This document shows positions 36,886 through 47,222 of a stretch of 64,000 nucleotides of DNA, piece by piece (the first letter of the stretch is position 1; every line of letters starts with the position of its first letter). The DNA is taken from the NCBI GenBank assembly GCA_944363975.1, contig CALVVU010000001.1, forward strand, positions 124,001 through 188,000. The letters are read 5' to 3'. The notes beneath the pieces are model-generated. The model was not told the origin of the DNA and searched no databases. It saw only the letters and a program-made list of their open reading frames with translations. Source of the DNA: Candidatus Coprovivens excrementavium. Lineage in GTDB: Bacteria; Bacillota_I; Bacilli_A; RF39; UBA660. The translations under genes were made by a program, and so were the position numbers.

Positions 36886-37295
36886 AAAAAGAAATAAGTT
36901 GCTGTAGAAGTGGCACATAAAACATTTTCATCTGTATATATATCAGCACGGAAAACAGCAGTATTTCGTCCTACTTTCAAGGCATTAGCAACGGCAGTTA
37001 GTCTTTTGCCCTTTCCAGGTTTTAAATAATTTATATCAGAACTTATTGTAACTACATTGTAACCATTAGTTCTAGCAGCCATTCCCATTACAGAGTCTGC
37101 TAAACCAAAGATTAATCCACCATGAGCAATATTACTTGGGTTAAGAGAATCCTTTGTAATGTCAACATACATCTTGGCATAGTTTTCGCCAATATCTTCA
37201 AAATGAATTTGATTATGTTTTATAAAACCTGGTGTCTCTTCAACATATTTTTTTATTTCAGCTATTATTTCTTCTTTAGTTTTATCTTTAAACAT
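36870..37295 (-). CDS. PaaI-type hotdog-fold thioesterase
   Basis: 141 residues, the normal size. Hotdog thioesterase of the PaaI/4HBT family: NIAHGGLIFGLADSVMGMAA contains the conserved HGG and the helix with the catalytic Asp, followed by TISSDINYLKPGKGKRLTAVA and VFRADIYTDENVLCATSTATYFF. Hydrolyses acyl-CoA thioesters; the natural acyl group cannot be inferred. Probably monocistronic, divergent from the 244-residue membrane protein gene. Confidence 0.92.
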   Translation of the reverse strand: MFKDKTKEEIIAEIKKYVEETPGFIKHNQIHFEDIGENYAKMYVDITKDSLNPSNIAHGGLIFGLADSVMGMAARTNGYNVVTISSDINYLKPGKGKRLTAVANALKVGRNTAVFRADIYTDENVLCATSTATYFFLKETE

Positions 37296-37399
37296 AAGAG
37301 CCTCCTCGCACTTTACAATTCTATAATAAAAATAAACAAATTACTAGTATATAAATTATTAAAAATTGTTATATAATATTAATTATTAGAGGTGAAGTT

Positions 37400-38134
37400 A
37401 TGAATTTTATAAAAAAGAATAAAATTTTAATTATAGTTGTATGTGCATTAATTATAATGATTTTAGGTGTTTTCTTTTGGAACTATATAAGTAAAAAGCA
37501 AAGCGAAGATAAAAATAAATTAGATAATAATTCGGTTGATGTTAGTGATGTTAACAATATTGATAGCGTAGAAGCAAAATTAGGAGAAGACGTTAAAATA
37601 ACACAAGGTTATTTATTGAATTATACGACTAAAAAAAGTGGTATTTGGTATATGAGTTCGGGGACAGTAAAAAATATTATAGAAGATAATAAATATTCTA
37701 CTATTACAATTAGTTCGGATGATGGTAAAGAGATAAAAGGAACTATTGCGACTGATAAATGCGATGTTAAAAAAGAAGATTTTATATATTTTGTCGGAAC
37801 GATTGATTTAAAAACAATGATGCTTAATCTTACAAAAGTAGATACAGAACAAATAAATTATAAAAACGTTGAAGAAATAGAACTTAATGATTTAGTAGAT
37901 AATATCAATTTAATTAAAGCGAATTATTTTATTGTACATGGGTATTTAGTCACTGATGGAGACCAATATAAACTTTATGATACAAAAGATGCTTATAAAG
38001 AAAATGAAGGCTTTGGAAGTTATTTTACGTTATCTTGGAAAGAAGAATTTCCTTATACAGGAACTAAAGAAGTATCAGTAAAATGTAAGATAGATGATAC
38101 TTATAAACTTAATGAATGTGAACTTATTGATTGA
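37400..38134 (+). CDS. Membrane-anchored extracellular protein, OB-fold-like
   Basis: 244 residues. Signal-anchor helix at about 8-29, the rest probably outside. Beta-rich sequence (GTVKNIIEDNKYSTITISSDDGKEIKGTI, DFIYFVGTIDLKT) has the look of two OB-type or tRNA_anti-like domains, as in other Firmicute envelope proteins. GAGGTGAAG precedes the ATG. Function unknown. Confidence 0.75.
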   Translation: MNFIKKNKILIIVVCALIIMILGVFFWNYISKKQSEDKNKLDNNSVDVSDVNNIDSVEAKLGEDVKITQGYLLNYTTKKSGIWYMSSGTVKNIIEDNKYSTITISSDDGKEIKGTIATDKCDVKKEDFIYFVGTIDLKTMMLNLTKVDTEQINYKNVEEIELNDLVDNINLIKANYFIVHGYLVTDGDQYKLYDTKDAYKENEGFGSYFTLSWKEEFPYTGTKEVSVKCKIDDTYKLNECELID

Positions 38135-38152
38135 AATCAATAAGTTTTTTTT
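38121..38152 (+). terminator. Terminator of the OB-like membrane protein gene
   Basis: AACTTATTGATT (38121-38132) pairs with AATCAATAAGTT (38135-38146), loop GA, then T-run. The stop codon is in the hairpin. Confidence 0.85.
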
Positions 38153-38179
38153 AAAAAAAATAATGTCTATGACATTATT
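38153..38179 (-). terminator. Terminator of the lipoprotein gene
   Basis: AATAATGTC (38159-38167) pairs with GACATTATT (38171-38179), loop TAT, with eight A on the left. Confidence 0.85.
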
Positions 38180-38855
38180 TCATAACAACGGTGTCTTTTA
38201 TTTTATCGATATTACTTATTATTTTATTATATTCTGTATAGTCATCATTTTCATATTCTTCTGTTGAATATAAGACAATAATTGTTTTTTCTTTATTAGA
38301 AGTTACTTTTTCTATACTAATTGACTCATTTTCACGAAGGTTGTTAAATTCTTCATTGGAAACAGCAATAATATTAAATAAAGTAACAGATTTTTGATTT
38401 TTGTCTTTTTTAGAAATGCTAAAGCCATTATCAATAGATTTTATATCACAAATTTTAATAATTTCTGTAGGAATTGTTACAGAGAAAGTATCATTACTGA
38501 AAGTATTTATATAAGAAAGAATATTATCTATATCGTTAACTTTTATTGAATAAGTAAGATCAAGATTTTGATTGTCATTGTCTGTAATTGTTCCATCGAT
38601 AGTTACTTCCGTATCATCTCTTAGTGTTTTATCATAATCGATAGCTATTTTATTTATTTTAGTTCCTTCAATTATAATTGGATTATCTAATTCAAGAATG
38701 CTTATCATGTATGATTGATTGTCTTTAATTATTTCATTAGTATGGATAATACCTTTTAAGGTTGTCTCTTCATTTAAGTTGTATTTTTCGGAAAAGCATC
38801 CTGTTAAAAGAAAGCTCATTATAAATAGTAGAATTATTTTGTGATACTTTTTCAT
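38175..38855 (-). CDS. Putative lipoprotein of unknown function
   Basis: 226 residues. Lipoprotein signal peptide with lipobox LLTGC, lipidated Cys20. The mature part is beta-rich and acidic (TLKGIIHTNEI, DDTEVTIDGTITDNDNQN, FSVTIPTEIIKICDI). GGAGAG precedes the ATG. Anchored on the outer face of the membrane. No family recognised. Confidence 0.82.
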   Translation of the reverse strand: MKKYHKIILLFIMSFLLTGCFSEKYNLNEETTLKGIIHTNEIIKDNQSYMISILELDNPIIIEGTKINKIAIDYDKTLRDDTEVTIDGTITDNDNQNLDLTYSIKVNDIDNILSYINTFSNDTFSVTIPTEIIKICDIKSIDNGFSISKKDKNQKSVTLFNIIAVSNEEFNNLRENESISIEKVTSNKEKTIIVLYSTEEYENDDYTEYNKIISNIDKIKDTVVMK

Positions 38856-38887
38856 ATTATCGTTACTCTCCTACTTTGATTTTAGCA

Positions 38888-38925
38888 TAAAAAAACATTT
38901 ACACTTTTAAAAAGTGTGAATGTTT
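38888..38925 (-). terminator. Terminator of the 41.5-38.9 kb gene run
   Basis: Long interrupted stem: AAACATT plus ACACTTTT (38893-38908) with AAAAGTGT plus AATGTTT (38910-38925), and A-run on the left. Confidence 0.75.
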
Positions 38926-38929
38926 ACAT

Positions 38930-39439
38930 TTATTTAGATAAGTTGTTGACATCAATGTCTATCTCTGTTAGTAATTCGCGATAATATATTATATTTTTGT
39001 TAATAATATCGATGTTTTTTTCGCATGATACATCTGTTGTAAAACTAGTGTCAATTGGGGTCAAACGTTGATAATCATTTTTGTAATAAGTACATATTTG
39101 ATTATTCGATTTAGATTGATATGTTACATTACTACTAATATAACAATCGTATTCGTCAGTACTTATAGAAATATCTCCTGTTTTATAGTTGATATTGTGT
39201 ACTTCATTATTTTTTATAATTGAACAACTATTTTTATTACAAACATATGAATTTTCTAAGAGATATTTTTTTAGTTTAGCTGATGGATTAGAATATATAA
39301 AAACATAGAAACCAATAGCAACAATTAGTAAAATTATTAAAATAATTGGGACAATTATTATTATATAGTTTTTACGTTCTAATTTTACTCCTGTTTTATT
39401 AGTCCTTTTTTTATACGTTAATTCTTTTTCTTTTTTCAT
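38930..39439 (-). CDS. Membrane-anchored protein of unknown function
   Basis: 169 residues from the ATG at 39439 (AAGGTGG upstream). Basic N-terminus (KKEKELTYKKRTNKTG), membrane helix at about 28-50, and an extracellular part with several cysteines (YVCNKNSCSIIK, CEKN) that may form disulfides. Starts 11 bases after the four-helix membrane protein gene, so likely the end of the addBA-linked run. Confidence 0.75.
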   Translation of the reverse strand: MKKEKELTYKKRTNKTGVKLERKNYIIIIVPIILIILLIVAIGFYVFIYSNPSAKLKKYLLENSYVCNKNSCSIIKNNEVHNINYKTGDISISTDEYDCYISSNVTYQSKSNNQICTYYKNDYQRLTPIDTSFTTDVSCEKNIDIINKNIIYYRELLTEIDIDVNNLSK

Positions 39440-39450
39440 AGATACCACCT

Positions 39451-39879
39451 TTAAACGATTGCGCCATTATTTTCTTTTTTTATCTTTTTTATTTTGATTA
39501 TCTCAGGATTAGGATGGTTTTTTAAATAAAAACGATAATAAATAATGTTTATTAAACTTATAATATTCATACAGCTATATTCTATAATTAAAACTAATAA
39601 ATATTTATCATATACATTAAGACAAATAAGTAGAAGAATAATTGTTATGATGAAATTACAAATATTAAAAACTAGACCTAGTTTAGGATGATGATTATTA
39701 AACATAGATATTCCTGTTATGATTAGAACAAAATAAGGAATTGCCCATCCGATAAAAAGAGTCATTAATATTAAATAAATTACATTATCACTAATGACAC
39801 TAAAAGAAAGAATTGCTAGAAAGATAATGGATATAACAATATTAAGATAAGCTAAAATATTTTTGTTTTTCTTTGGCAT
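39451..39879 (-). CDS. Small four-helix membrane protein
   Basis: 142 residues almost entirely hydrophobic, with about four membrane helices and a basic tail (KIKKIKKENN). AGGTGATAAA precedes the ATG. It lies 11 bases behind the HEPN-like relative and in the same direction as addBA. No family recognised. Confidence 0.75.
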   Translation of the reverse strand: MPKKNKNILAYLNIVISIIFLAILSFSVISDNVIYLILMTLFIGWAIPYFVLIITGISMFNNHHPKLGLVFNICNFIITIILLLICLNVYDKYLLVLIIEYSCMNIISLINIIYYRFYLKNHPNPEIIKIKKIKKENNGAIV

Positions 39880-39890
39880 TTTATCACCTA

Positions 39891-41525
39891 CTAAGAAGCT
39901 AATTTAGGAAGATCGTTTTGGACCATTACGCCATTTAATAAGTATTGACTACTTATTTTTAATAGTTCTTTAAATGATACTTCTAAATAAAATGAATTAT
40001 CAGTTTTTTCATAGTCTTCAAATATAATTATATTGCTAAATAAAGCAGCATTATTATTTGTTTTTAGATAAAAACTACATCCAGTTATGGAATTACACAA
40101 GTGACGGATAATTGAATGATTATAATTATATAAATTTATATTACGATATTTTTCTTTTAATTCTTTTTTTAAATCTTCATATTCTTTAGATAAAGAAGAT
40201 ATATTGGAGTTAAGACGACCAATAATTATACTAGCACGATTAATATTGCCAACACATCTTTCTAGTTCTTTTTTATATTTATCTACTCCAAGTTCTTTAA
40301 CATTTAGGGAGTTACGCTCTTCTTTATATTTTTCAAGATCTTTTTTAGATGAAATTAAATCAACATCAAGACTTTTTAAATGATTTTTTAGTTCTTGTTC
40401 TTGATTTCGACAAATACTATTCATATATTTAGGCTTTATATTTGATAGTGATAAAAGACTATAATCTATTTCGTCACTATTATAAAGATATGTTAATAAA
40501 AACTTACTTGTTATGAGAATTAGAAGAATTTGAATATCGTTAATATGATATTCTTTTTTGATAGATAAATAATTTTCATCTTTATGTTTATTAATAAGAG
40601 ATAATAAATCTATTAAATTATCAATATTTGTATTTATATGTTCCAACATTGTAATATCATTACTTGATTGCCAAATAATATTTTCTATTAAGTGAACTTG
40701 TTTACTTAATTGACTTTTAAAGAAATCATCATCAATGAATGTATATATTTTATCTAATATTTTCTTTTCAACATCTAAAAGATTCATTTCTTGTTCTTCA
40801 AGTTCGAATCCTTCTTTAGAACATTCTTTTTTTAGAAGATTATAAAAAATTAAATATGATTCTTCATTTTCAAGACCATGTTTATATTGCTTTAAATGTT
40901 TTAAATAGTTAATTGCAGCATTTTTTACAACTAAAATATTATTTTCTTTAACAGGTTTTGTATTATCTGTATGTCTGACTTTTATACTATAAAATTGGAA
41001 ATGAGATAGAAATGTTGAAATGTCTTTTTCTTCTTCAATTTTACTTATTTCTTTATCTGGAATAGTATAACAAATATTAATTTCTTTATTCTCTTTATTC
41101 TTAGTATTGTCAAGAAGAAGTGATAAAAAAGTAAGCAACCATTTAGTATCGATGTATTTTTCATCACGGAATATAATATGGTTATTCTCTGGATTATAAG
41201 TATATTCAGTTGTAAAAAAGTAATGTTTTAAAGTTGCTAGTAAACTTAGTTCATCTTGACAAGGAATATTAGTGATTGATGATATGTTAAATTTTAATGA
41301 TTCATTGTATTTATCTAAATAGTTATTATATTTTATCTCTAAATAATCTAAATCATTTATAAGTAGTTTATAAATATAAAGATAGATATAGAAACTTCGT
41401 TGAGCTTTTTCATGGTAAAAGTAAGCACTATTATTCATAGGAATATTAGGATTTTTTATTATTTCAATTAAAGACGAAATAATTAAAGAAATGTCTTCTT
41501 TAAAATTGCTATTAGTAATAGGCAT
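39891..41525 (-). CDS. Large helical protein behind addA, relative of the HEPN-like family
   Basis: 544 residues, no membrane helix. Plan as in the 32-37 kb proteins: an N-terminal region with the segment LKHYFFTTEYTYNPENNHIIF, a middle part, a strong coiled coil at about 390-460, and a C-terminal region YNHSIIRHLCNSITGCSFYL followed by NIIIFEDYE and FYLEVSFKELLKI. The last aligns by eye with the C-terminal HEPN-like region of the 563-residue protein, but Arg is Cys and His is absent, so no nuclease is expected. It starts 13 bases after addA ends, with GGAGG before the ATG, so it is in the addBA operon. Confidence 0.75.
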   Translation of the reverse strand: MPITNSNFKEDISLIISSLIEIIKNPNIPMNNSAYFYHEKAQRSFYIYLYIYKLLINDLDYLEIKYNNYLDKYNESLKFNISSITNIPCQDELSLLATLKHYFFTTEYTYNPENNHIIFRDEKYIDTKWLLTFLSLLLDNTKNKENKEINICYTIPDKEISKIEEEKDISTFLSHFQFYSIKVRHTDNTKPVKENNILVVKNAAINYLKHLKQYKHGLENEESYLIFYNLLKKECSKEGFELEEQEMNLLDVEKKILDKIYTFIDDDFFKSQLSKQVHLIENIIWQSSNDITMLEHINTNIDNLIDLLSLINKHKDENYLSIKKEYHINDIQILLILITSKFLLTYLYNSDEIDYSLLSLSNIKPKYMNSICRNQEQELKNHLKSLDVDLISSKKDLEKYKEERNSLNVKELGVDKYKKELERCVGNINRASIIIGRLNSNISSLSKEYEDLKKELKEKYRNINLYNYNHSIIRHLCNSITGCSFYLKTNNNAALFSNIIIFEDYEKTDNSFYLEVSFKELLKISSQYLLNGVMVQNDLPKLAS

Positions 41526-41538
41526 ACTTTTACCTCCT

Positions 41539-44500
41539 TTAATATATTTGTTCTAAAGTTTCACTGATTATAGAATATAAATATATTTTTATTTCTTTAT
41601 CAGAGATGGTTGAAATATATTTTTTATATCCACTTAGTTGTTTAAGATAATTATCATCTTTGATATTATTTAATTTATAATCTATTATATCAATATGGTC
41701 TTTATATTCAATCATTAAATCTATTATACCATGATATTCATTATTTGCGTCGTTATAAATAAATTCATATTCCTTATATATATTCGCTTCTTTTAAATTA
41801 GATAATAATGGATGGGATAAAAATTTTTTTATTTTGGAAATAATAAATTTATTATCTATTAGAGAATAGTTAGGATTTTTAAAGTCTAAAAGTTCTAGTG
41901 TTTCATGAACAAGTAAACCAAACTGTATGTTTTTAGAAGTATCTGAATCAATCAAGTCATGTAGATTTTTGGAAAAGTGTTCTTTGTTCAAGGCGTTCGT
42001 TGATGGAATATTTATTAAATTAACATTAAACTCTTGATAAGTATTTTCCTCTAACTTGGTTAGTTGGCGATTTGTATACAGATAATCTTTTGTAAGATTA
42101 AGGTTATCTATATCTATTGTTTTATAATACTTAGTAATATTACTTTTAATAGAATCAAGCATTTGACTAAATGAACGATATTTACGTCGAGTAGTTATAT
42201 CAATAGTATTATTTTCATCTAATGAATTAACCTCTTCTTCGGTATAAGGAGTTATTAAAATCATTTTTTCTTTGGCTCTAGTTAGAGCAACATAGAAGAG
42301 ACGAATTTTTTCTGATACTTCTTCTTCTAAATAGTGATATTTAGTTAAATATTTGATAAATGTATCATGAATTCCTTCTTTAAAATATGGCGTTATAATT
42401 CCGTATTTATTATCGAATAAAAATTTTTCTTTTAAGTCACTAATATTAAATGATTTATATAAACCACTATAATAACAGATATGATATTCTAAACCTTTTG
42501 ATTTATGAATTGTCATAATTTTTACTGAGTTAGAATTAGTTTGAGAAGGTGAATATTTCATATCATAATCACTACTTAGTAGTTCTTTAAGATAATCTCT
42601 AAATGTATAGATATCATAACCTAAATTACTTAAATTATTAGCAATATCATATAATTTAGTAATACGAACGATTGAAGCTTCGACATTCCCTACTTCAATA
42701 AGTTTTTCATACATATTAGTTTTATTTATTATTTGTTCTAATAGTGAACTAATAGTTATTTGGTTTAAATTGGTACTTAATGAATAAAATGTTTGATAGA
42801 CTATATTATTAGTATAATTATTTTCTTTAAAACTATCAAAGATTTCTTGGTCTTTTAAATTGAAAAGATAGCTACGAGCGATACTTATATAATCATACTT
42901 AAATTCTTGATCAAACTCTTTTTGAGATATTTTTACAATATAATCAATTATGTTTTTAAGAATATAGATATCATCGGCGTTATTCAATTTATCATCTTTA
43001 TATAAAGTAAGGGGAATTCCTAAATATTCAAATATTTTCTTATATAAATCAAAGTCACTTGTACGATCCATTAAGATAACGAAATCATTATAACTAATAT
43101 CTTTTAATACTTTGTTATCTTTATCAAAAATTTGATATTTAGATGATATTTTATTTTTTATATCTTGAGCAATAGTAAATATTTCAATTTCTTCTTTAGA
43201 ATATTTTTTATCTTCGGGAAGATTATATTCTAGAACTTCAAAATTATAATTATAATCTGTAAGACCTTCTTCTATATAAGATGTATTACCATAAACCATC
43301 TGATGTGATTCGTGATACTCTGCTCCACCAATGCGATTATCCATTAAGAAATTAAAGACTTCATTTATATTAGATAGTACTTCACGACGAGAACGAAAAT
43401 TTTTTACCAAGTCAATTTTTAGACCATTATTTCCAATAGCATAATTATCATATTTTTCTTTAAAAATATATGGATTGGCATTACGAAAACGATAGATACT
43501 TTGTTTTATATCACCAACCATATAAACGTTATGATTCTCAATCATAGAAATAAAAGTTTCTTGAATATCATTTGTATCTTGGTATTCATCAATCATTATT
43601 TCTTTAAAAGAATCTTTAAGTTCATTACGAACTTCTATATTTTCTTGCAAAACTTTAATAGATAATAATGCAATGTCTTGAAAATCATAAATTTCATTTT
43701 CTTCTTTATATTGATGAAGACGTGCTAAGTAATTTTTTATAATACTAATTATTACTTCTGAATATTCTTTAATTTGAGATATAGATTCTTTTATTTCTGT
43801 TTCTAAACCATAGGTAGTTGTTATTTCTTTTAGTTCGTCAAGAGCTGTTTTTAATTTAGAGCGCATTTTCTTTACTTCTTCTTCACTACCAGTTGGTGAT
43901 GAAGGTAATTTTATAGAACTAACTTTATAATAGTAATCATCTATAGAATGACACGTTTCCAAAATACTTAATGCATCTATTATTTTGGCGTCATATTCAC
44001 CATCTATTATAAATGATAACTGATGGTGAAGATTATTAATTTCATTTTTCTTTTCGTTTAATAGTTCAAGATATTCAGATAATAGAGAATCTATATGTGA
44101 GGAAGAAAAATAATTATTAATATATGTATTAAGATATTCTTGGCGATTTGGAAAGCCATCGATTTTAGAGGCTATTTTTAATAGACTATTTTTTAATTCA
44201 TTATCATCTTTAACGCAAAAATCATATATTAATTTACTAAATGAGGAAGTTGGATTTTCGTAGTATTCATTTAGAACTTCTTCTATAATTTTAGTTTTTT
44301 GCATATCGATTATAGAGACATCAGTGATGCTTATTTCGTTTGAAATGTTTAGTAAATAGTGATATTTTTTTACTACAGATAAAGCGAAGGAGTCGAATGT
44401 CGTTATATATGCCTGATCAATTAATTCAAGTTCTTTGGCTAAAGATGGTTGATTTGCTACCTCTTTTTTAATTGATTTTCTAATTCTTTCTTTCATTTCA

Positions 44501-44679
44501 CTGGCAGCTGCTTTAGTAAATGTTAAGATTAGTAGTTCATTAATATGGGTTCCAGAATTTATTATTCGCATTGTACGTGCTGTTAAAACAGCCGTTTTTC
44601 CAGAGCCTGCCCCAGCTGATACAATAATATTGGTTCCTGTTTCATTAATTGCTTGTTCTTGTTCTTTAGTCCACGCCAT
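41539..44679 (-). CDS. addA: AddA: ATP-dependent helicase/nuclease subunit A
   Basis: 1046 residues from the ATG at 44679 (GAGGTG upstream), shorter than the 1150-1240 usual for the family. UvrD-type motifs: VSAGAGSGKTAVL (about 25-37), LTFTKAAASEM, MIDEYQDTN, VGDIKQSIYRFR, NFRSR, HKSKGLEY and FYVALTRAKEKM. The C-terminal RecB-type nuclease has FGLLVHETLE and the catalytic GIIDLM...IIDYKLN. With AddB it processes double-strand breaks, resecting to Chi-like sites and loading RecA. The start overlaps the end of addB by 14 bases. All helicase and nuclease residues look intact. Confidence 0.95.
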   Translation of the reverse strand: MAWTKEQEQAINETGTNIIVSAGAGSGKTAVLTARTMRIINSGTHINELLILTFTKAAASEMKERIRKSIKKEVANQPSLAKELELIDQAYITTFDSFALSVVKKYHYLLNISNEISITDVSIIDMQKTKIIEEVLNEYYENPTSSFSKLIYDFCVKDDNELKNSLLKIASKIDGFPNRQEYLNTYINNYFSSSHIDSLLSEYLELLNEKKNEINNLHHQLSFIIDGEYDAKIIDALSILETCHSIDDYYYKVSSIKLPSSPTGSEEEVKKMRSKLKTALDELKEITTTYGLETEIKESISQIKEYSEVIISIIKNYLARLHQYKEENEIYDFQDIALLSIKVLQENIEVRNELKDSFKEIMIDEYQDTNDIQETFISMIENHNVYMVGDIKQSIYRFRNANPYIFKEKYDNYAIGNNGLKIDLVKNFRSRREVLSNINEVFNFLMDNRIGGAEYHESHQMVYGNTSYIEEGLTDYNYNFEVLEYNLPEDKKYSKEEIEIFTIAQDIKNKISSKYQIFDKDNKVLKDISYNDFVILMDRTSDFDLYKKIFEYLGIPLTLYKDDKLNNADDIYILKNIIDYIVKISQKEFDQEFKYDYISIARSYLFNLKDQEIFDSFKENNYTNNIVYQTFYSLSTNLNQITISSLLEQIINKTNMYEKLIEVGNVEASIVRITKLYDIANNLSNLGYDIYTFRDYLKELLSSDYDMKYSPSQTNSNSVKIMTIHKSKGLEYHICYYSGLYKSFNISDLKEKFLFDNKYGIITPYFKEGIHDTFIKYLTKYHYLEEEVSEKIRLFYVALTRAKEKMILITPYTEEEVNSLDENNTIDITTRRKYRSFSQMLDSIKSNITKYYKTIDIDNLNLTKDYLYTNRQLTKLEENTYQEFNVNLINIPSTNALNKEHFSKNLHDLIDSDTSKNIQFGLLVHETLELLDFKNPNYSLIDNKFIISKIKKFLSHPLLSNLKEANIYKEYEFIYNDANNEYHGIIDLMIEYKDHIDIIDYKLNNIKDDNYLKQLSGYKKYISTISDKEIKIYLYSIISETLEQIY

Positions 44680-47047
44680 TAATTTCACCTCCTATTATGT
44701 CTTCTTTATTCAATTCTTTAAGTTCTATAACGTCATCATTTGTATGAAAACAAATATCTTTAAATTTACACATTGAGCAACCATAATTTGTTTTACCTAT
44801 CTTTTTAGGAGCTATAGAAAATTGAGCATCTAGAATTTCTTTAGCACCTTCATTGATTTTATCTTCGGTTATTTTAGTTATTTTTTCGATAGATTGGTTA
44901 TCTAATACTTTACAATAATGATAGAACGAATTATCTTTTTTGACTTTCATACTTTTGATAATATTACTGTCCATATAGGAAGAATCAAATTCACTTAATA
45001 TTGATAAATCAGAATTAGAAAATCCTTGAAGAAGAAGGTTTTTCTTCTTTAACTGTTCATAACTATGAGTATTATCAACAGCTACTTCATTATTAAGAAT
45101 TTTTTGAAGATAGAAACCAGCTACTTTAATGTTTTTTAATTTAGGGCTATTTTTAGCAAGATATAGATATACTGGCAATTGCATTCCTATTCCGTAAGGT
45201 ATTGTAGTTAAATCTAAATTCGGATTTCCTGTTTTATAATCTATAATAGCAATAATAGTTTGATTATCTTCTTCTTTATATTTTATTTTATCTATAATTC
45301 CAGTAAAAGTTATTTTTATAGAACCGGTTAAATTAACATAAACACGTTCTTCATGTAATTCGTCATGTAAATTAGTATATTTTTCTTGTTCTTTAATCAC
45401 TTCTATAATAAATGAAAGTTCTTTTTTTAATTTGTCTAAGAAAAATTGTTCTTTGGTATTAAAAGAATGATCTAATGCTTTTAGTTCTTGATTCCACAAT
45501 TCATCATAAGATAAAGTAGTCTTAGTTATTTTTTCTAGAATACTATGGAACAATGTACCTACTAATTGATAAAATGTTTCTTCATAGATATTGAGTTTTA
45601 GAATGTTGCCGATGTAGTAACTAAATGGACAACGATAATACTTATCAAGACTACTATAAGATAAAGTTAACTTATTACCAAGATATTCTTGAAGAGAAAG
45701 ATGATCAATACCAGTAAATTGATGCTCATATGTCTTATATGGTAAATCTTGATAATGATGATAAAGATTACTTAACAATGAAGATTTAGTACCATATTTA
45801 TAATATTCATCTAATAAAGAAGCTAATTTTATTTTGTTATATAAATTATTGTTATTTAAATCTAGTTCAGTAATAGTAATTACTTCATAATTTAAGACTT
45901 CATTAAGACTAGAGATAGTAAAGTCTTCGCCATTAGCCGTTTTTTTATAAGTAATACAGGCATTTTTAATTGAAGATATTTGATTTTTAATTAAATCTTT
46001 TTCAAGATTATTTTTGTCTATAGTTAAAGAAATAGATAATTCTGTTCTTTCTTTATCACTTAAATATTCTTCATCTTTATATATTTGGGGAATTATTCCT
46101 TGATTAAATGATAGAATAAAGACATAATCTTGATCGTTAAAAATAGTTTCTTTTAAATTAGTTTCATGGACTGATAATAATGTATCTTTTTGTGGTATTT
46201 TAGTATTTTTTAAATCACTTTTTATCATTTCAATTACTTTTTCTTTATCTTTAACAAAATAATATTTATTGACAATATTTATTATCATATTATATATATC
46301 TTCAGTTTCTTCTGTTTTAACAGAAGATTTTAATTGATCTAAAGTAACTTTTAAATCATTATTATATAATTTAAAGAAAGCTGTAACTAATTTTGTGCCA
46401 TATATAGACTCATTATTTTCTAGAGTATAAGGAATATTAAACATAGGAAAGATTCTTTTAATAAGACGACGATAGTCATCATTAAGATTAGTTAAATAAA
46501 TATTCTTAATAGATATTCCTTCTTTTATAAGATGACATATTTTATTAGCAACAAAAACAACTTCATCTTCAATATTATTTAATTCATAAATGGAATGTTT
46601 AAAATTATTTTGTTCTTCATTGTGAAACAAAACTTTGTTATTTAAAGATAATTGACGAAAAAGTTTTTCGTTTTCTTTAGAAGATGGAAGATTATAAAAA
46701 AGTATATTTTTATTATTTAAATAATTTAGAAATAACTTATTATTTTTTAAGAGCTTATTATTATATAGATCTTGTTTTAATGATAATAAAAAGTTAAGTT
46801 TAGAACTATTATAAGTAGTATTTTCAAGATAATATAAGTTATTAATATATATTTTAGCTATTTCGTATTTAACACTATATTTATTCATAATATAGTACAA
46901 TGTCTCTTCATTATAAGTAAAATAATATAGTTTAATGAATTCATCAAGAGAATAAATCTTATTATTATGTAATTTTTGATTATTTCTCTTTAATAAATTA
47001 AATTTATTTACTTTTGATGTAATGATTATTTGATTGTTTTCAAGCAT
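44666..47047 (-). CDS. addB: AddB: ATP-dependent nuclease subunit B (compact)
   Basis: 793 residues from the ATG at 47047 (GGGTGA upstream), against about 1150 for typical AddB. It is assigned by position before addA and by the C-terminal nuclease: GIIDKIKYKEED and IAIIDYKTGNP. The iron-sulfur cysteines are seen as CPFSYYIG and, at the end, CSMCKFKDIC. The N-terminus lacks a good Walker A (it reads KVNKFNLLK), unlike Bacillus AddB. The helicase-like core appears reduced, so in this lineage AddB may be mainly a nuclease and structural partner. Confidence 0.9.
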   Translation of the reverse strand: MLENNQIIITSKVNKFNLLKRNNQKLHNNKIYSLDEFIKLYYFTYNEETLYYIMNKYSVKYEIAKIYINNLYYLENTTYNSSKLNFLLSLKQDLYNNKLLKNNKLFLNYLNNKNILFYNLPSSKENEKLFRQLSLNNKVLFHNEEQNNFKHSIYELNNIEDEVVFVANKICHLIKEGISIKNIYLTNLNDDYRRLIKRIFPMFNIPYTLENNESIYGTKLVTAFFKLYNNDLKVTLDQLKSSVKTEETEDIYNMIINIVNKYYFVKDKEKVIEMIKSDLKNTKIPQKDTLLSVHETNLKETIFNDQDYVFILSFNQGIIPQIYKDEEYLSDKERTELSISLTIDKNNLEKDLIKNQISSIKNACITYKKTANGEDFTISSLNEVLNYEVITITELDLNNNNLYNKIKLASLLDEYYKYGTKSSLLSNLYHHYQDLPYKTYEHQFTGIDHLSLQEYLGNKLTLSYSSLDKYYRCPFSYYIGNILKLNIYEETFYQLVGTLFHSILEKITKTTLSYDELWNQELKALDHSFNTKEQFFLDKLKKELSFIIEVIKEQEKYTNLHDELHEERVYVNLTGSIKITFTGIIDKIKYKEEDNQTIIAIIDYKTGNPNLDLTTIPYGIGMQLPVYLYLAKNSPKLKNIKVAGFYLQKILNNEVAVDNTHSYEQLKKKNLLLQGFSNSDLSILSEFDSSYMDSNIIKSMKVKKDNSFYHYCKVLDNQSIEKITKITEDKINEGAKEILDAQFSIAPKKIGKTNYGCSMCKFKDICFHTNDDVIELKELNKEDIIGGEINGVD

Positions 47048-47222
47048 GTATATCACCCATATAATTTTATCATAATCATAAAATAATGAATAGATTTTAT
47101 AGGTATTTTAATGGCTATTAAATGATAAAAATTATCTATAAAAAATTTTTATATTTAAATTTTATATACATAATTTACATAAAAAAAAATAATGTGTTAT
47201 TAATAAAGTATGAAGGGATTGT

